From Streptomyces sp. SID12488 (GTDB lineage: Bacteria > Actinomycetota > Actinomycetes > Streptomycetales > Streptomycetaceae), in the NCBI RefSeq assembly GCF_010548275.1, contig NZ_JAAGLT010000025.1:1-64000 (forward strand): a stretch of 64,000 bases of DNA. Direction: 5' to 3'. The position numbers and the translations under genes were made by a program. The notes below the pieces were generated by a model that saw nothing but the letters and a program-made list of their open reading frames with translations, did not search any database and had not been told where the DNA came from. Within the stretch, counting starts at the first letter, position 1. Each line of letters starts with the position of its first letter. Of this stretch, positions 49,534 to 56,870 are shown in pieces.

Positions 49534-50283
49534 GTGCTGGACTACAACCAGGAGGCGGGGCGGTACGACGCCTCGCGCGGCGGCGAGCCCAGGGCGGCGG
49601 CTGCCGCGGAAGCCGTGCTGAGCCTCGTACCCGAAGCGGCGCGGAGCCTGCTCGACGTGGCGTGCGGCACGGGCATCGTGACCCGGCGGCTCGCGGCGGC
49701 GCGGACCGGGATGCGGGTGACGGGCGTCGACCTGACCGACGCGATGGCGAGGCGGGCCGCCGCTCGGCTTCCGGGGGCCGTCGTACTCGCCGACAGTCGT
49801 CAACTCCCCTTTTCGGATGGCCGGTTGGAGGCGGTGACCAGCGTGTGGCTGCTGCATCTCGCGAGGCGGCCCGAGGACGTCCGGGCCATTGTCGGGGAGT
49901 GCGCGCGAGTGCTGCGGCCGGGCGGGGTGTACGTCACCACCGTCGACAAGGGCGCCGCGCACAACGTGGGCAGTGACATCGACGCAGTCCTCGCCTCGCG
50001 CCCGTGGCGCGCGGCACCGGACGCGGCAGCCGTCGTCGAGGCGTACGCCGTCGAGCACGGGCTGGTTCCGGCCGGTGAGGCGCGCTTCCGGGGGCGAGGG
50101 CAGGGGCGCAGTCCCCGGCGGGCCGTCGCGGACCTGCGGCGCGGATGGTTCATGACGTTACCGCCGGGCGACCCGCTCGCCGACGGCTTCGCCGCCCGCC
50201 TGGAGGCGCTGCCCGACCAGGACCGGCCCCGCCCGGACCCGGTGTTCACGCTGCGGGCGTTCCGCAAGCCGCACTCATCCTGA
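49534..50283 (+). CDS. class I SAM-dependent methyltransferase with a TTA codon
   Basis: A 249-residue protein from GTG 49534. Motif I is SLLDVACGTGIVTRRLAAA, motif II VTGVDLTDAMARRAAARL, then VVLADSRQLPFSDGRLEAVTSVWLLHL, and LRPGGVYVTTVDKG for motif III. The N-terminal LDYNQEAGRYDASRGGEPRA is a common entry for UbiE-like enzymes. Codon 209 (bases 50158-50160) is TTA, read in Streptomyces only by the bldA tRNA. Expression of the full protein should therefore depend on development. Probably co-transcribed with the pterin dehydratase. Confidence 0.87.
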   Translation: MLDYNQEAGRYDASRGGEPRAAAAAEAVLSLVPEAARSLLDVACGTGIVTRRLAAARTGMRVTGVDLTDAMARRAAARLPGAVVLADSRQLPFSDGRLEAVTSVWLLHLARRPEDVRAIVGECARVLRPGGVYVTTVDKGAAHNVGSDIDAVLASRPWRAAPDAAAVVEAYAVEHGLVPAGEARFRGRGQGRSPRRAVADLRRGWFMTLPPGDPLADGFAARLEALPDQDRPRPDPVFTLRAFRKPHSS

Positions 50284-50334
50284 GGGGCAGTGCTTGTGGA
50301 GAGGGGTGATTGTGCTGAACGCCATCGTCCAGTT

Positions 50335-50361
50335 GGTCACCCAGGTCACCCAGGTCACTCA
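50335..50361. repeat. three tandem 9-bp units (GGTCACCCA)
   Basis: Three successive units, GGTCACCCA, GGTCACCCA and GGTCACTCA, lie in the intergenic region after the methyltransferase gene. The repeat is short and may be unstable, or may be a run of half-sites. Confidence 0.5.
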
Positions 50362-50394
50362 GGTTGCCCCGTTGTCGACCGGCGAGACTGACCC

Positions 50395-50481
50395 TCACCG
50401 GCGGATCGGGGGGTAGGGGCGGCGGCGGTTGCGGACCGTCCACTCGCCGTGCAGGAAATCGAAGTCGTGCACGCTGCTCAA
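50395..50481 (-). pseudogene. N-terminal remnant of a DFDFLHGEW-type gene
   Basis: TTG 50481 overlaps the stop (TGA 50480-50478) of the hypothetical gene upstream. The frame reads LSSVHDFDFLHGEWTVRNRRR and meets TGA after 28 codons. DFDFLxGxWxVxNRRL is the conserved start of a family of small lipocalin-like hypothetical proteins (DUF1579-like), so this seems to be the first part of a gene whose remainder was lost. Confidence 0.55.
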
Positions 50482-50993
50482 GAGCGGTCTCCAGTGGTTC
50501 CCTCGGGCAGGCTGTCTGTCAAGTAGGCGCCCAGGTCCGGGACTTGGGGTGCCAGCAGATGCCGTACCCAGGCGTCGCGTTCGTGCAGGATCGGCGGCAG
50601 CTCCCAGACGCAGCCGATCCAGGGGGCGTCAGGCGTGATGAAGTGCGTGGGGTCACGGTCCGGGCAGCCCAGCACCGGCTGGCCCGCCGCGGCGCCCCGG
50701 AAGTGCAGGACGTTGTCCCACACCCAGCTGTAGGCGTTGAGGTAGGCGCCGTCGTCGCCGCCCCGGTGCAGGACGACGAAGGTGGCGGGCGGTGTGCCGT
50801 CCGGCTCCGGGAGCAGCTTCGGCAGCATCGCGTACGCGGCCTCCTGGACGTCGGGTGCGATCCCGCCGGGGTCGGCCGTGACGTGGTAGCGCTTGATGTG
50901 CCGGCCGGCCACCTCGATGGGCGGGAGAACGGTCAGCAGTTTCTCGCTGAACGGGGTGAAGGCGGCGACGGGGGTGACCGGGGTGTTGGGCAT
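50478..50993 (-). CDS. conserved hypothetical protein divergent from the WYL regulator
   Basis: A 171-residue protein from ATG 50993. I cannot name a family. It reads as a compact soluble protein: IEVAGRHIKRYHVTADPGGIAPDVQEAAYAMLPKLLPEPDGTPPATFVVLHRGGDDGAYLNAYSWVWDNVLHFRGAAAG. Near the C-terminus is ELPPILHERDAWVRHLLAPQVPDLGAYLTD. The start is 18 bases from a perfect 12-bp inverted repeat shared with the divergent YafY/WYL regulator, so it is the probable target of that regulator. Confidence 0.7.
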   Translation of the reverse strand: MPNTPVTPVAAFTPFSEKLLTVLPPIEVAGRHIKRYHVTADPGGIAPDVQEAAYAMLPKLLPEPDGTPPATFVVLHRGGDDGAYLNAYSWVWDNVLHFRGAAAGQPVLGCPDRDPTHFITPDAPWIGCVWELPPILHERDAWVRHLLAPQVPDLGAYLTDSLPEGTTGDRS

Positions 50994-51010
50994 GAGGGGA
51001 CGCTAAGGCC

Positions 51011-51039
51011 ACTTCCCTGACATCCTGTGTCAGGGAAGT
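51011..51039. promoter_or_regulatory. perfect 12-bp inverted repeat between divergent genes (likely WYL regulator operator)
   Basis: ACTTCCCTGACA (51011-51022), spacer TCCTG, TGTCAGGGAAGT (51028-51039). The arms are perfect. The site lies between the divergent hypothetical gene (start 50993) and the YafY regulator, whose first possible GTG is at 51038 inside the right arm and next at 51053. TGACA/TGTCA halves are suitable for a dimeric DeoR-like helix-turn-helix. Confidence 0.7.
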
Positions 51040-51052
51040 GGGTGATGTTCGC

Positions 51053-52042
51053 GTGAGGTCCAGTCGGCTGCTGTCCGTCCTTCTTCTGCTCCAGACCCGG
51101 GGGCGGATGACCGCCGCCCAGCTCGCCGAGGAGCTGGAGGTGTCGGTGCGTACGGTCTACCGGGACGTCGAGGCGCTGAGCGCGGCGGGCGTGCCGCTGT
51201 ACGGCGACGCGGGTCACGCGGGCGGCTACCGTCTGCTCGACGGCTACCGCACCCGGCTGACGGGCCTGAACGCCGACGAGGCCGAGGCCCTGTTCCTTGC
51301 CGGGGTACCGGGACCGGCCGCCGAGCTCGGCCTGGGCGCGGTCCTCGCCGCCGCCCAGCTCAAGGTCCGCGCCGCCCTGCCACCGGAGCTGCGCGCCCAT
51401 GCCGACCGGATCAGCGGCCGCTTCCACCTCGACGCGCCCGGTTGGTACGCGGATGGCGAGGAGGTGCCGTACCTCCCGGCGGTTGCCGACGCGGTGTGGA
51501 ACAGCCGTGTCCTGCGTGTGGTGTACCGGCGCTGGCGTGAGCCCACCGATGTGGAGCGCCGACTTGAGCCGTACGGACTGGTGCTGAAGGCGGGGCGCTG
51601 GTACGTCGTCGCGGGACCCGGGCCCCGTACCTTCCGCGTCGACCAGATTCTCGAACTCACGGCGACCGAGGAGGAGTTCACTCGACCCGATGGCTTCGAT
51701 CTGGCCGCGCACTGGACGGCGTACCAGCGTGACTTCCATGACCGGTTGTACCGTGCCGAGGCGTTGGTGCGGCTCGCGCCCGGCGTGCGGCTGCCGGGGC
51801 CCGCCGCCGGTGCAGTCGAGGCCAACGGAGTTACCGATGAAGAGGGTTGGACGGTGGTGACGGTTCCGATCGAGTCCGTCGACCGTGCCTACGAGGAGTT
51901 CCTGAGACTGGGCACGGGGATCGAGGTGCTGGCGCCGGCCGAGCTGCGGGAGCGGATCGCGCGGACGGTGACGGAACTGGCGGCGCGATACGGCGACTTC
52001 GCGCACCAGAGCGGCAACTTCCCTGCGGGCGGCGGCGACTGA
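51053..52042 (+). CDS. YafY-type transcriptional regulator with WYL domain
   Basis: A DeoR-type HTH comes first (SSRLLSVLLLLQTRGRMTAAQLAEELEVSVRTVYRDVEALSAAGVPLYG), then WCX/WYL parts (RVVYRRWREPTDVERRLEPYGLVLKAGRWYVVAGPG; FRVDQI) and a C-terminal extension. GTG 51053 gives 329 residues; GTG 51038 would add five and lies inside the palindrome. WYL regulators sense small ligands or nucleic acids through the WYL sheet. It is divergent from the hypothetical gene and reads towards the PL11 lyase. Confidence 0.87.
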   Translation: MRSSRLLSVLLLLQTRGRMTAAQLAEELEVSVRTVYRDVEALSAAGVPLYGDAGHAGGYRLLDGYRTRLTGLNADEAEALFLAGVPGPAAELGLGAVLAAAQLKVRAALPPELRAHADRISGRFHLDAPGWYADGEEVPYLPAVADAVWNSRVLRVVYRRWREPTDVERRLEPYGLVLKAGRWYVVAGPGPRTFRVDQILELTATEEEFTRPDGFDLAAHWTAYQRDFHDRLYRAEALVRLAPGVRLPGPAAGAVEANGVTDEEGWTVVTVPIESVDRAYEEFLRLGTGIEVLAPAELRERIARTVTELAARYGDFAHQSGNFPAGGGD

Positions 52043-52079
52043 GGAGTGGAACCCGTCCGCCCCGCAGGAGGTAGGTACC

Positions 52080-53975
52080 GTGCAGCACCCGCAGCCGCAT
52101 GCCCAGCCCCACCAGCCCCCCACCCGCACCAGAAGCCGGACCCTGCTGTCCGCCGTGTCCGCCGGAGCGCTCGCTGCCGCAGGGCTGGTGGCGCTCTCCG
52201 CGACGCCGGCCGAGGCCGCCACCGCCCGGCAGGTCGAGGCGCTCGACCGGGGTGTCGTCAGCGTGCACACCGACAGCGGCAACCTGGTCGGCTGGCGCTG
52301 GCTCGGCACCGACCCGAACGACGCCTCCTTCAACGTCTACCGGGCCGGTGTGAAGGTCAACTCGACGCCGGTCACCGGCTCCACGAACTACTTCCACTCG
52401 GGCGCCCCCGCCCAGGCCGACTACACGGTCCGGGCGGTCGTCGGCGGCGTGGAACAGGCCGACTCCGTCCACGCGATCCAGTTCCGCACCGGATACAAGG
52501 ACGTCCCGATCACCCCGCCCGCCGGCGGCACCACCCCCGACGGAGTCGCCTACACCTACGAGGCGAACGATGCCTCGGTCGGTGACCTGGACGGTGACGG
52601 CGCGCTCGACTTCGTACTGAAGTGGCAGCCCACCAACGCCAAGGACAACTCCCAGTCGGGGTACACCGGCAACACGATCGTCGACGGGATCAAGCTCGAC
52701 GGCACGCGCCTGTGGCGGATCGACCTGGGCCGCAACATCCGCTCGGGCGCGCACTACACGCAGTTCCAGGTGTACGACTACGACGGCGACCGGAAGGCCG
52801 AGGTCGCCATGAAGACGGCGGACGCGACGGTCGACGGGACCGGTGCCGTCATCGGCAACTCGTCGGCGGACTACCGGAATTCGAGCGGGTACGTGCTCTC
52901 CGGGCCCGAGTACCTGACCATGTTCAACGGGCAGACCGGCAAGGCGATGGGTACCGTCGACTACGTCCCGGCGCGCGGCACGGTCTCCTCGTGGGGCGAC
53001 TCCTACGGCAACCGGGTCGACCGGTTCCTCGCCGGAACCGCCTACCTGGACGGCGCCCGGCCCTCCCTGATCATGGCGCGCGGCTACTACACGCGTACCG
53101 TGCTCGCGGCCTGGGACTGGCGGAACGGGGCGTTCGCGCGCCGCTGGACCTTCGACTCCAGCTCCTCCACCAACAGCGGCAAGGGATTCGACGGCCAGGG
53201 CTCGCACAGCCTGTCCGTCGGGGACGTCGACGGCGACGGCAAGGACGAGATCGTCTACGGGGCGATGGCCGTCGACGACAACGGCAACGGGCTGTGGACG
53301 ACGAAGACGGGCCACGGCGACGCCCAGCACCTCGGCGACCTGGACCCGGGGCACTCGGGCCTGGAGTACTTCAAGGTGTCCGAGTCCAGCTCCCAGCCGG
53401 CCGAGCTGTACATCAACCCGGCCAACGGCACGATCAATTGGAGCATCGCGGCCTGCTGCGACAACGGCCGGGGAGTCGCCGGGGACATCTGGGCGGGCAA
53501 TGACGGAGCCGAGGTCTGGTCGGCCTCGGACTCCTCGATCCGCGACGAGGCCGGAGCCACCAAGGGCCGCGAACCGTCCTCCGTCAACTTCCTGTCCTGG
53601 TGGGACGCCGACCCGGTCCGTGAACTCCTCGACGGCACGCACATCGACAAGTACGGCACGTCCTCCGACACCCGCCTGCTGACCGGAGCGTCCGTCCACT
53701 CCAACAACAGCACGAAGGCCACCCCGGCGCTCTCCGGAGACCTCTTCGGCGACTGGCGCGAGGAGGTGGTCTGGGCGACCAGCGACAACACGGCCCTGCG
53801 CATCTACTCGACACCGATCGAGACGACGACGCGGATCACGACCCTGCTGCACGACACGATGTACCGCACGGGCCTGGCCTGGCAGAACACCGCCTACAAC
53901 CAGCCCCCACACCCCAGCTTCTTCATCGGCAACGGCATGCCGACGGCCCCGAGGCCGACGGTCTACACCCCCTGA
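52080..53975 (+). CDS. rhamnogalacturonan lyase, PL11 family
   Basis: A 631-residue secreted protein from GTG 52080 (CAGGAGGTAGG upstream). The signal peptide ends near residue 45 (LLSAVSAGALAAAGLVALSATPAEAA). The PL11 beta-propeller shows its repeated calcium sites: NDASVGDLDGDGALDFVLKW, VYDYDGDRKAEVAMKTADATVDGTG, SLSVGDVDGDGKDEIVYGAM and HLGDLDPGHSGLEYFKV. The end has GDWREEVVWATSDNTALRIYSTPI and HDTMYRTGLAWQNTAYNQPPHPSF, which are hallmarks of YesW/YesX-type enzymes. It cleaves the rhamnogalacturonan-I backbone of pectin. Unlike its neighbours it has no CBM2. No CebR box is seen upstream. Confidence 0.92.
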   Translation: MQHPQPHAQPHQPPTRTRSRTLLSAVSAGALAAAGLVALSATPAEAATARQVEALDRGVVSVHTDSGNLVGWRWLGTDPNDASFNVYRAGVKVNSTPVTGSTNYFHSGAPAQADYTVRAVVGGVEQADSVHAIQFRTGYKDVPITPPAGGTTPDGVAYTYEANDASVGDLDGDGALDFVLKWQPTNAKDNSQSGYTGNTIVDGIKLDGTRLWRIDLGRNIRSGAHYTQFQVYDYDGDRKAEVAMKTADATVDGTGAVIGNSSADYRNSSGYVLSGPEYLTMFNGQTGKAMGTVDYVPARGTVSSWGDSYGNRVDRFLAGTAYLDGARPSLIMARGYYTRTVLAAWDWRNGAFARRWTFDSSSSTNSGKGFDGQGSHSLSVGDVDGDGKDEIVYGAMAVDDNGNGLWTTKTGHGDAQHLGDLDPGHSGLEYFKVSESSSQPAELYINPANGTINWSIAACCDNGRGVAGDIWAGNDGAEVWSASDSSIRDEAGATKGREPSSVNFLSWWDADPVRELLDGTHIDKYGTSSDTRLLTGASVHSNNSTKATPALSGDLFGDWREEVVWATSDNTALRIYSTPIETTTRITTLLHDTMYRTGLAWQNTAYNQPPHPSFFIGNGMPTAPRPTVYTP

Positions 53976-54003
53976 ACGAAACGGTCTGCACCCCGTGAAC
54001 GAA
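53958..54003 (+). repeat. 23-bp tandem duplication over the PL11 stop codon
   Basis: Units 53958-53980 and 53981-54003 match at 21 of 23 bases (ACGGTCTACACCCCCTGAAC + GAA / ACGGTCTGCACCCCGTGAAC + GAA). The first contains the stop codon TGA 53973-53975. It looks like a recent slippage duplication. Confidence 0.65.
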
Positions 54004-54037
54004 GGTGGGTGCGTGTCCCGCCGGACACGCACCCACC
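54004..54037. terminator. bidirectional terminator between PL11 and GH74 genes
   Basis: GGTGGGTGCGTGTCC (54004-54018) and GGACACGCACCCACC (54023-54037) form a perfect 15-bp stem with a 4-base loop (CGCC). It separates the convergent lyase and xyloglucanase genes, whose stops are 65 bases apart. Confidence 0.85.
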
Positions 54038-54040
54038 CGC

Positions 54041-56716
54041 TCAGGCGACCGTGCAGCTCTGGTCACCCAGCTTGAACGCGGCCGGTTTTCCGTTTGTGCC
54101 CGACCAGTTGGCCGTGAAGCCGAAGCTCACGGACGAGCCGGCCGCCACGTTCGCGTTCCAGTTCACGTTCTTCGCCGTCACCGCGGCACCCGACTGGGTG
54201 TACTCGGCGCTCCAGAGCTGGGAGACGGTCTGGCCGTTCGGGAAGGACCAGCCAAGTGCCCATCCGTTCCAGGCGGTTGTGCCGGTGTTGGCAAGCTTCA
54301 CGTCCGCCTGGAAGCCGCCCGACCACTCGCTGGTGACCTTGTACGTCACCGTGCAGGCCCCCGTGGGCGTCGGTGTCGGTGTGGGCGTCGGATCCGTGCC
54401 GCCTCCGCCGCCACCGCTCGTGTCCGACGACTCGCCGTAGACGACACCGCGCCCGTTCGTCGACACGTACACGCGCCCGTACACCCTCGGGTCACCGGTG
54501 ATCGCCGCGCCAGTCCAACCCCACTGGTGGGCATCGTCGTTGATACGTGTCCAGCTCGCGCCCTTGTCCGTGGAGCGGAAGATGCCGCGTACGCCGCCGA
54601 TCTTCGCGCTCGTGTAGAGCGTCTGGTACGTCGCTCCCGTCGCCGCCTTGCCGAAGCCGATCGTGTCGGCCTGGTCGACGTTGGACAGCTTGGTGAACGT
54701 CGTACCCCCGTTCGTCGAGTGCCACAGGCCGTACGCGCCGTCGGTCGCGCCGCCCGCCAGCCAGACGTCGCCCTTCGTGCCCGGCAGAGCCTTGAAGCGC
54801 ACGCTGTCGCCGGCCGGGAGACCGGTCGCCGTCGACGCCGTGAAGGTGGCTCCGCCGTCCGAACTCACGTAGAACTTGCCCGCCTTGAATCCGTAGAACG
54901 CCTTCGGGTCCACCCGGTCGGACTCCACGATCGCGCCGGCCGGGATGCCCGTCGACGCCGACCACGACGTACCGAAACCAGTCGCGTACTGCACGCCCGT
55001 GCCCGCCGGGCTCCACACGAACCGGCTGCCGTCCGACGCCGACGCGATCGTGCCGCCGCCCGAGACACCCGAAGGATCCGTCCCCGCGAACCAGTTGGCG
55101 CCGTTGTCCGTCGAGAACGCGACATGCGGGCCCGAGTCCAGGTCGCCGACGCGGGCCACGATCCCCGGGTTCGTCTCGGCGTAGTCCAGGCTCGTGCTGG
55201 TGGTGAAGTTCGGTGAAGTGAACATCATCGAGGGGACCTTGGTGAGATCCGTGTGCCGGAAGCCGCCGATGTCGCCGAGGGCGCTGAGCAGCACCGCACC
55301 GCCCGACGGGGGAGCGGCCAGGTCGTTGACCGCCGTCTCCTCCAGGCCCTGGACCATCGGCTTGATGCTGAACTGGCTGCCGCTGTCCCAGTTGGTGAGG
55401 TTCTCGGTGCCGTAGATCGTCGCGCCCGTTCCGTACATCATGCGGTTCGAGTTGAACGGGTCGATCTCCAGTGCCTCCGTCATCCACCCCAGTTTCGGGC
55501 TCTGTTCGGGCGGCGAGGGGTTCGCGCCGAAGGTCAGCCACGGGGAGGACGAGACGTCCATCGTGTAGCGGTTCGCGCGGGTCGGGTACGAGGTGTAGTC
55601 CCAGGCCTTCGTCCAGGTGCCGCCGCTGTCCGCGGAGCGGAAGAGCTGCGTGTCCGGCCACCACGAGCTGTACGCCGTCGCCATCACCGTGCCCGGCTTC
55701 TGCCGGTCGATCGTCAGACCGCTGAAGCCGTAGTAGGTGTCCGCCTCCGCGACCGGGCTGATGTTCGTCCACGTGCCGGTGGCCGTCGCGTACCGCCACA
55801 GCTGGCCCTTGCCGCCGTCGTAGGGGCCGCCCTTGTCGCTGTACGGCAGGTACAGATAGCCGTTCTTCGCGTCGAGTACGCCCTTGTGGGCCAGATAGCC
55901 GGTGGGCTGCCCGGCGAGCCGCGACCAGGTCGCGCCCGCGTCCGTCGAGCGGTACACCGCGTTGTCCTTGTCGGCGACCCCGACGTAGATCGTGCGGGTC
56001 GCGTTGCCCGAGGTACCCGTCGACTCGTCGAAGGTGACCCAGACGATGCCCTGGTTGTCGCTCCCGTATCCGCTCGTGTCGGTCGGATCCTGGGCATAGT
56101 TGCCGACGTTGGGGAAGTTCGCCACCTGAGCCCAGGTCGCCCCCGAGTCCGTCGACCGCCACAGCCCCTTGCCGCTGGGTGCGCCCAGATACAGCACGCT
56201 GTTCCTGTTCGGGTCTACGGCGAGGCGTTCGCCCATGCCCCGGCCGGGCATGTTGCCGCCCAACTTGAAGGGCAGGTCCGCCCGTTGCCAGCTCGCGCCC
56301 CGGTCACCCGACCTCAGCACGGCACCGTTTCCGGGGTCCCAGCTGTTCGTGTACGTGCCGACAGCCGCGTACACCTTGTTCGGGTCAACGGAGTCGGACG
56401 CGAGGCTGACCACACCGGTGTGGCCCCAGCGGTCCCAGCCGACCGAGTCCGTCAGCGGGGTCCACGTCTTCGTCGACTCCTGCCAGCGGTAGGCGCCGCC
56501 GATGTCCGTACGGGCGTACGCCAGGTTCTTCTCGGTGCGGTTGAAGACGATGCCGGGGACGAAGCCGCCGCCGTCGATCCGGGCGTTCTTCCAGGTGTAG
56601 GTGTCGGTCGCGAGCTTCACCTCCGCGGCGGACGGGGCGGCGAGCGCGAGTGAACTGCCCGTCAACAGGCCTGCGGTCAGGGCCAGTACGGCCGTGAGGA
56701 TACGGGTTCTTCGCAT
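54041..56716 (-). CDS. GH74 xyloglucanase with C-terminal CBM2
   Basis: An 891-residue secreted enzyme from ATG 56716. Signal peptide: RRTRILTAVLALTAGLLTGSSLALAAPSAA (about 1-33). Two seven-bladed propellers of GH74 follow, with typical Asp-box-like units (RSGDRGASWQR, RSTDSGATWAQV, STDAGATWSRL, STDKGASWTRI). The start GGGFVPGIVFNRTEKNLAYARTDIGGAYRW contains the first catalytic Asp. A TPTPTPTPT linker precedes the CBM2 (TYKVTSEWSGGFQADVKLANTG ... NGWALGWSFPNGQ). It cleaves xyloglucan. It is the only cellulase-locus enzyme here with the CBM2 at the C-terminus. Transcription may continue from GH48. Confidence 0.93.
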   Translation of the reverse strand: MRRTRILTAVLALTAGLLTGSSLALAAPSAAEVKLATDTYTWKNARIDGGGFVPGIVFNRTEKNLAYARTDIGGAYRWQESTKTWTPLTDSVGWDRWGHTGVVSLASDSVDPNKVYAAVGTYTNSWDPGNGAVLRSGDRGASWQRADLPFKLGGNMPGRGMGERLAVDPNRNSVLYLGAPSGKGLWRSTDSGATWAQVANFPNVGNYAQDPTDTSGYGSDNQGIVWVTFDESTGTSGNATRTIYVGVADKDNAVYRSTDAGATWSRLAGQPTGYLAHKGVLDAKNGYLYLPYSDKGGPYDGGKGQLWRYATATGTWTNISPVAEADTYYGFSGLTIDRQKPGTVMATAYSSWWPDTQLFRSADSGGTWTKAWDYTSYPTRANRYTMDVSSSPWLTFGANPSPPEQSPKLGWMTEALEIDPFNSNRMMYGTGATIYGTENLTNWDSGSQFSIKPMVQGLEETAVNDLAAPPSGGAVLLSALGDIGGFRHTDLTKVPSMMFTSPNFTTSTSLDYAETNPGIVARVGDLDSGPHVAFSTDNGANWFAGTDPSGVSGGGTIASASDGSRFVWSPAGTGVQYATGFGTSWSASTGIPAGAIVESDRVDPKAFYGFKAGKFYVSSDGGATFTASTATGLPAGDSVRFKALPGTKGDVWLAGGATDGAYGLWHSTNGGTTFTKLSNVDQADTIGFGKAATGATYQTLYTSAKIGGVRGIFRSTDKGASWTRINDDAHQWGWTGAAITGDPRVYGRVYVSTNGRGVVYGESSDTSGGGGGGTDPTPTPTPTPTGACTVTYKVTSEWSGGFQADVKLANTGTTAWNGWALGWSFPNGQTVSQLWSAEYTQSGAAVTAKNVNWNANVAAGSSVSFGFTANWSGTNGKPAAFKLGDQSCTVA

Positions 56717-56792
56717 GGGTGGGGGTCCTCTCAGCAAGAGGTCTCTGGGGGAGCGAGGGGGTGTGGGGGTGTGGGGGAGAGGGAGTACGCGA

Positions 56793-56831
56793 CGCCGGGC
56801 GGCCCCCAGTGCGGGAAGGGGCCGCCCGGCG
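56793..56831 (-). terminator. hairpin between GH48 and GH74 genes
   Basis: CGCCGGGCGGCCCC (56793-56806) pairs perfectly over 14 bp with GGGGCCGCCCGGCG (56818-56831). It follows the GH48 stop (56871-56873) by 39 bases and precedes the GH74 start by 76. It could be a partial terminator that lowers GH74 relative to GH48. Confidence 0.75.
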
Positions 56832-56870
56832 CGGTACGCGGAGCTCAGGTCCTGTTGGACCCGGCGGGGG

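Noticed and set aside
50335..50361. Three 9-bp repeats considered as a CRISPR-like or origin-like iteron array
   Set aside because: Units are directly adjacent without spacers, only three copies, and no replication or cas gene is near.
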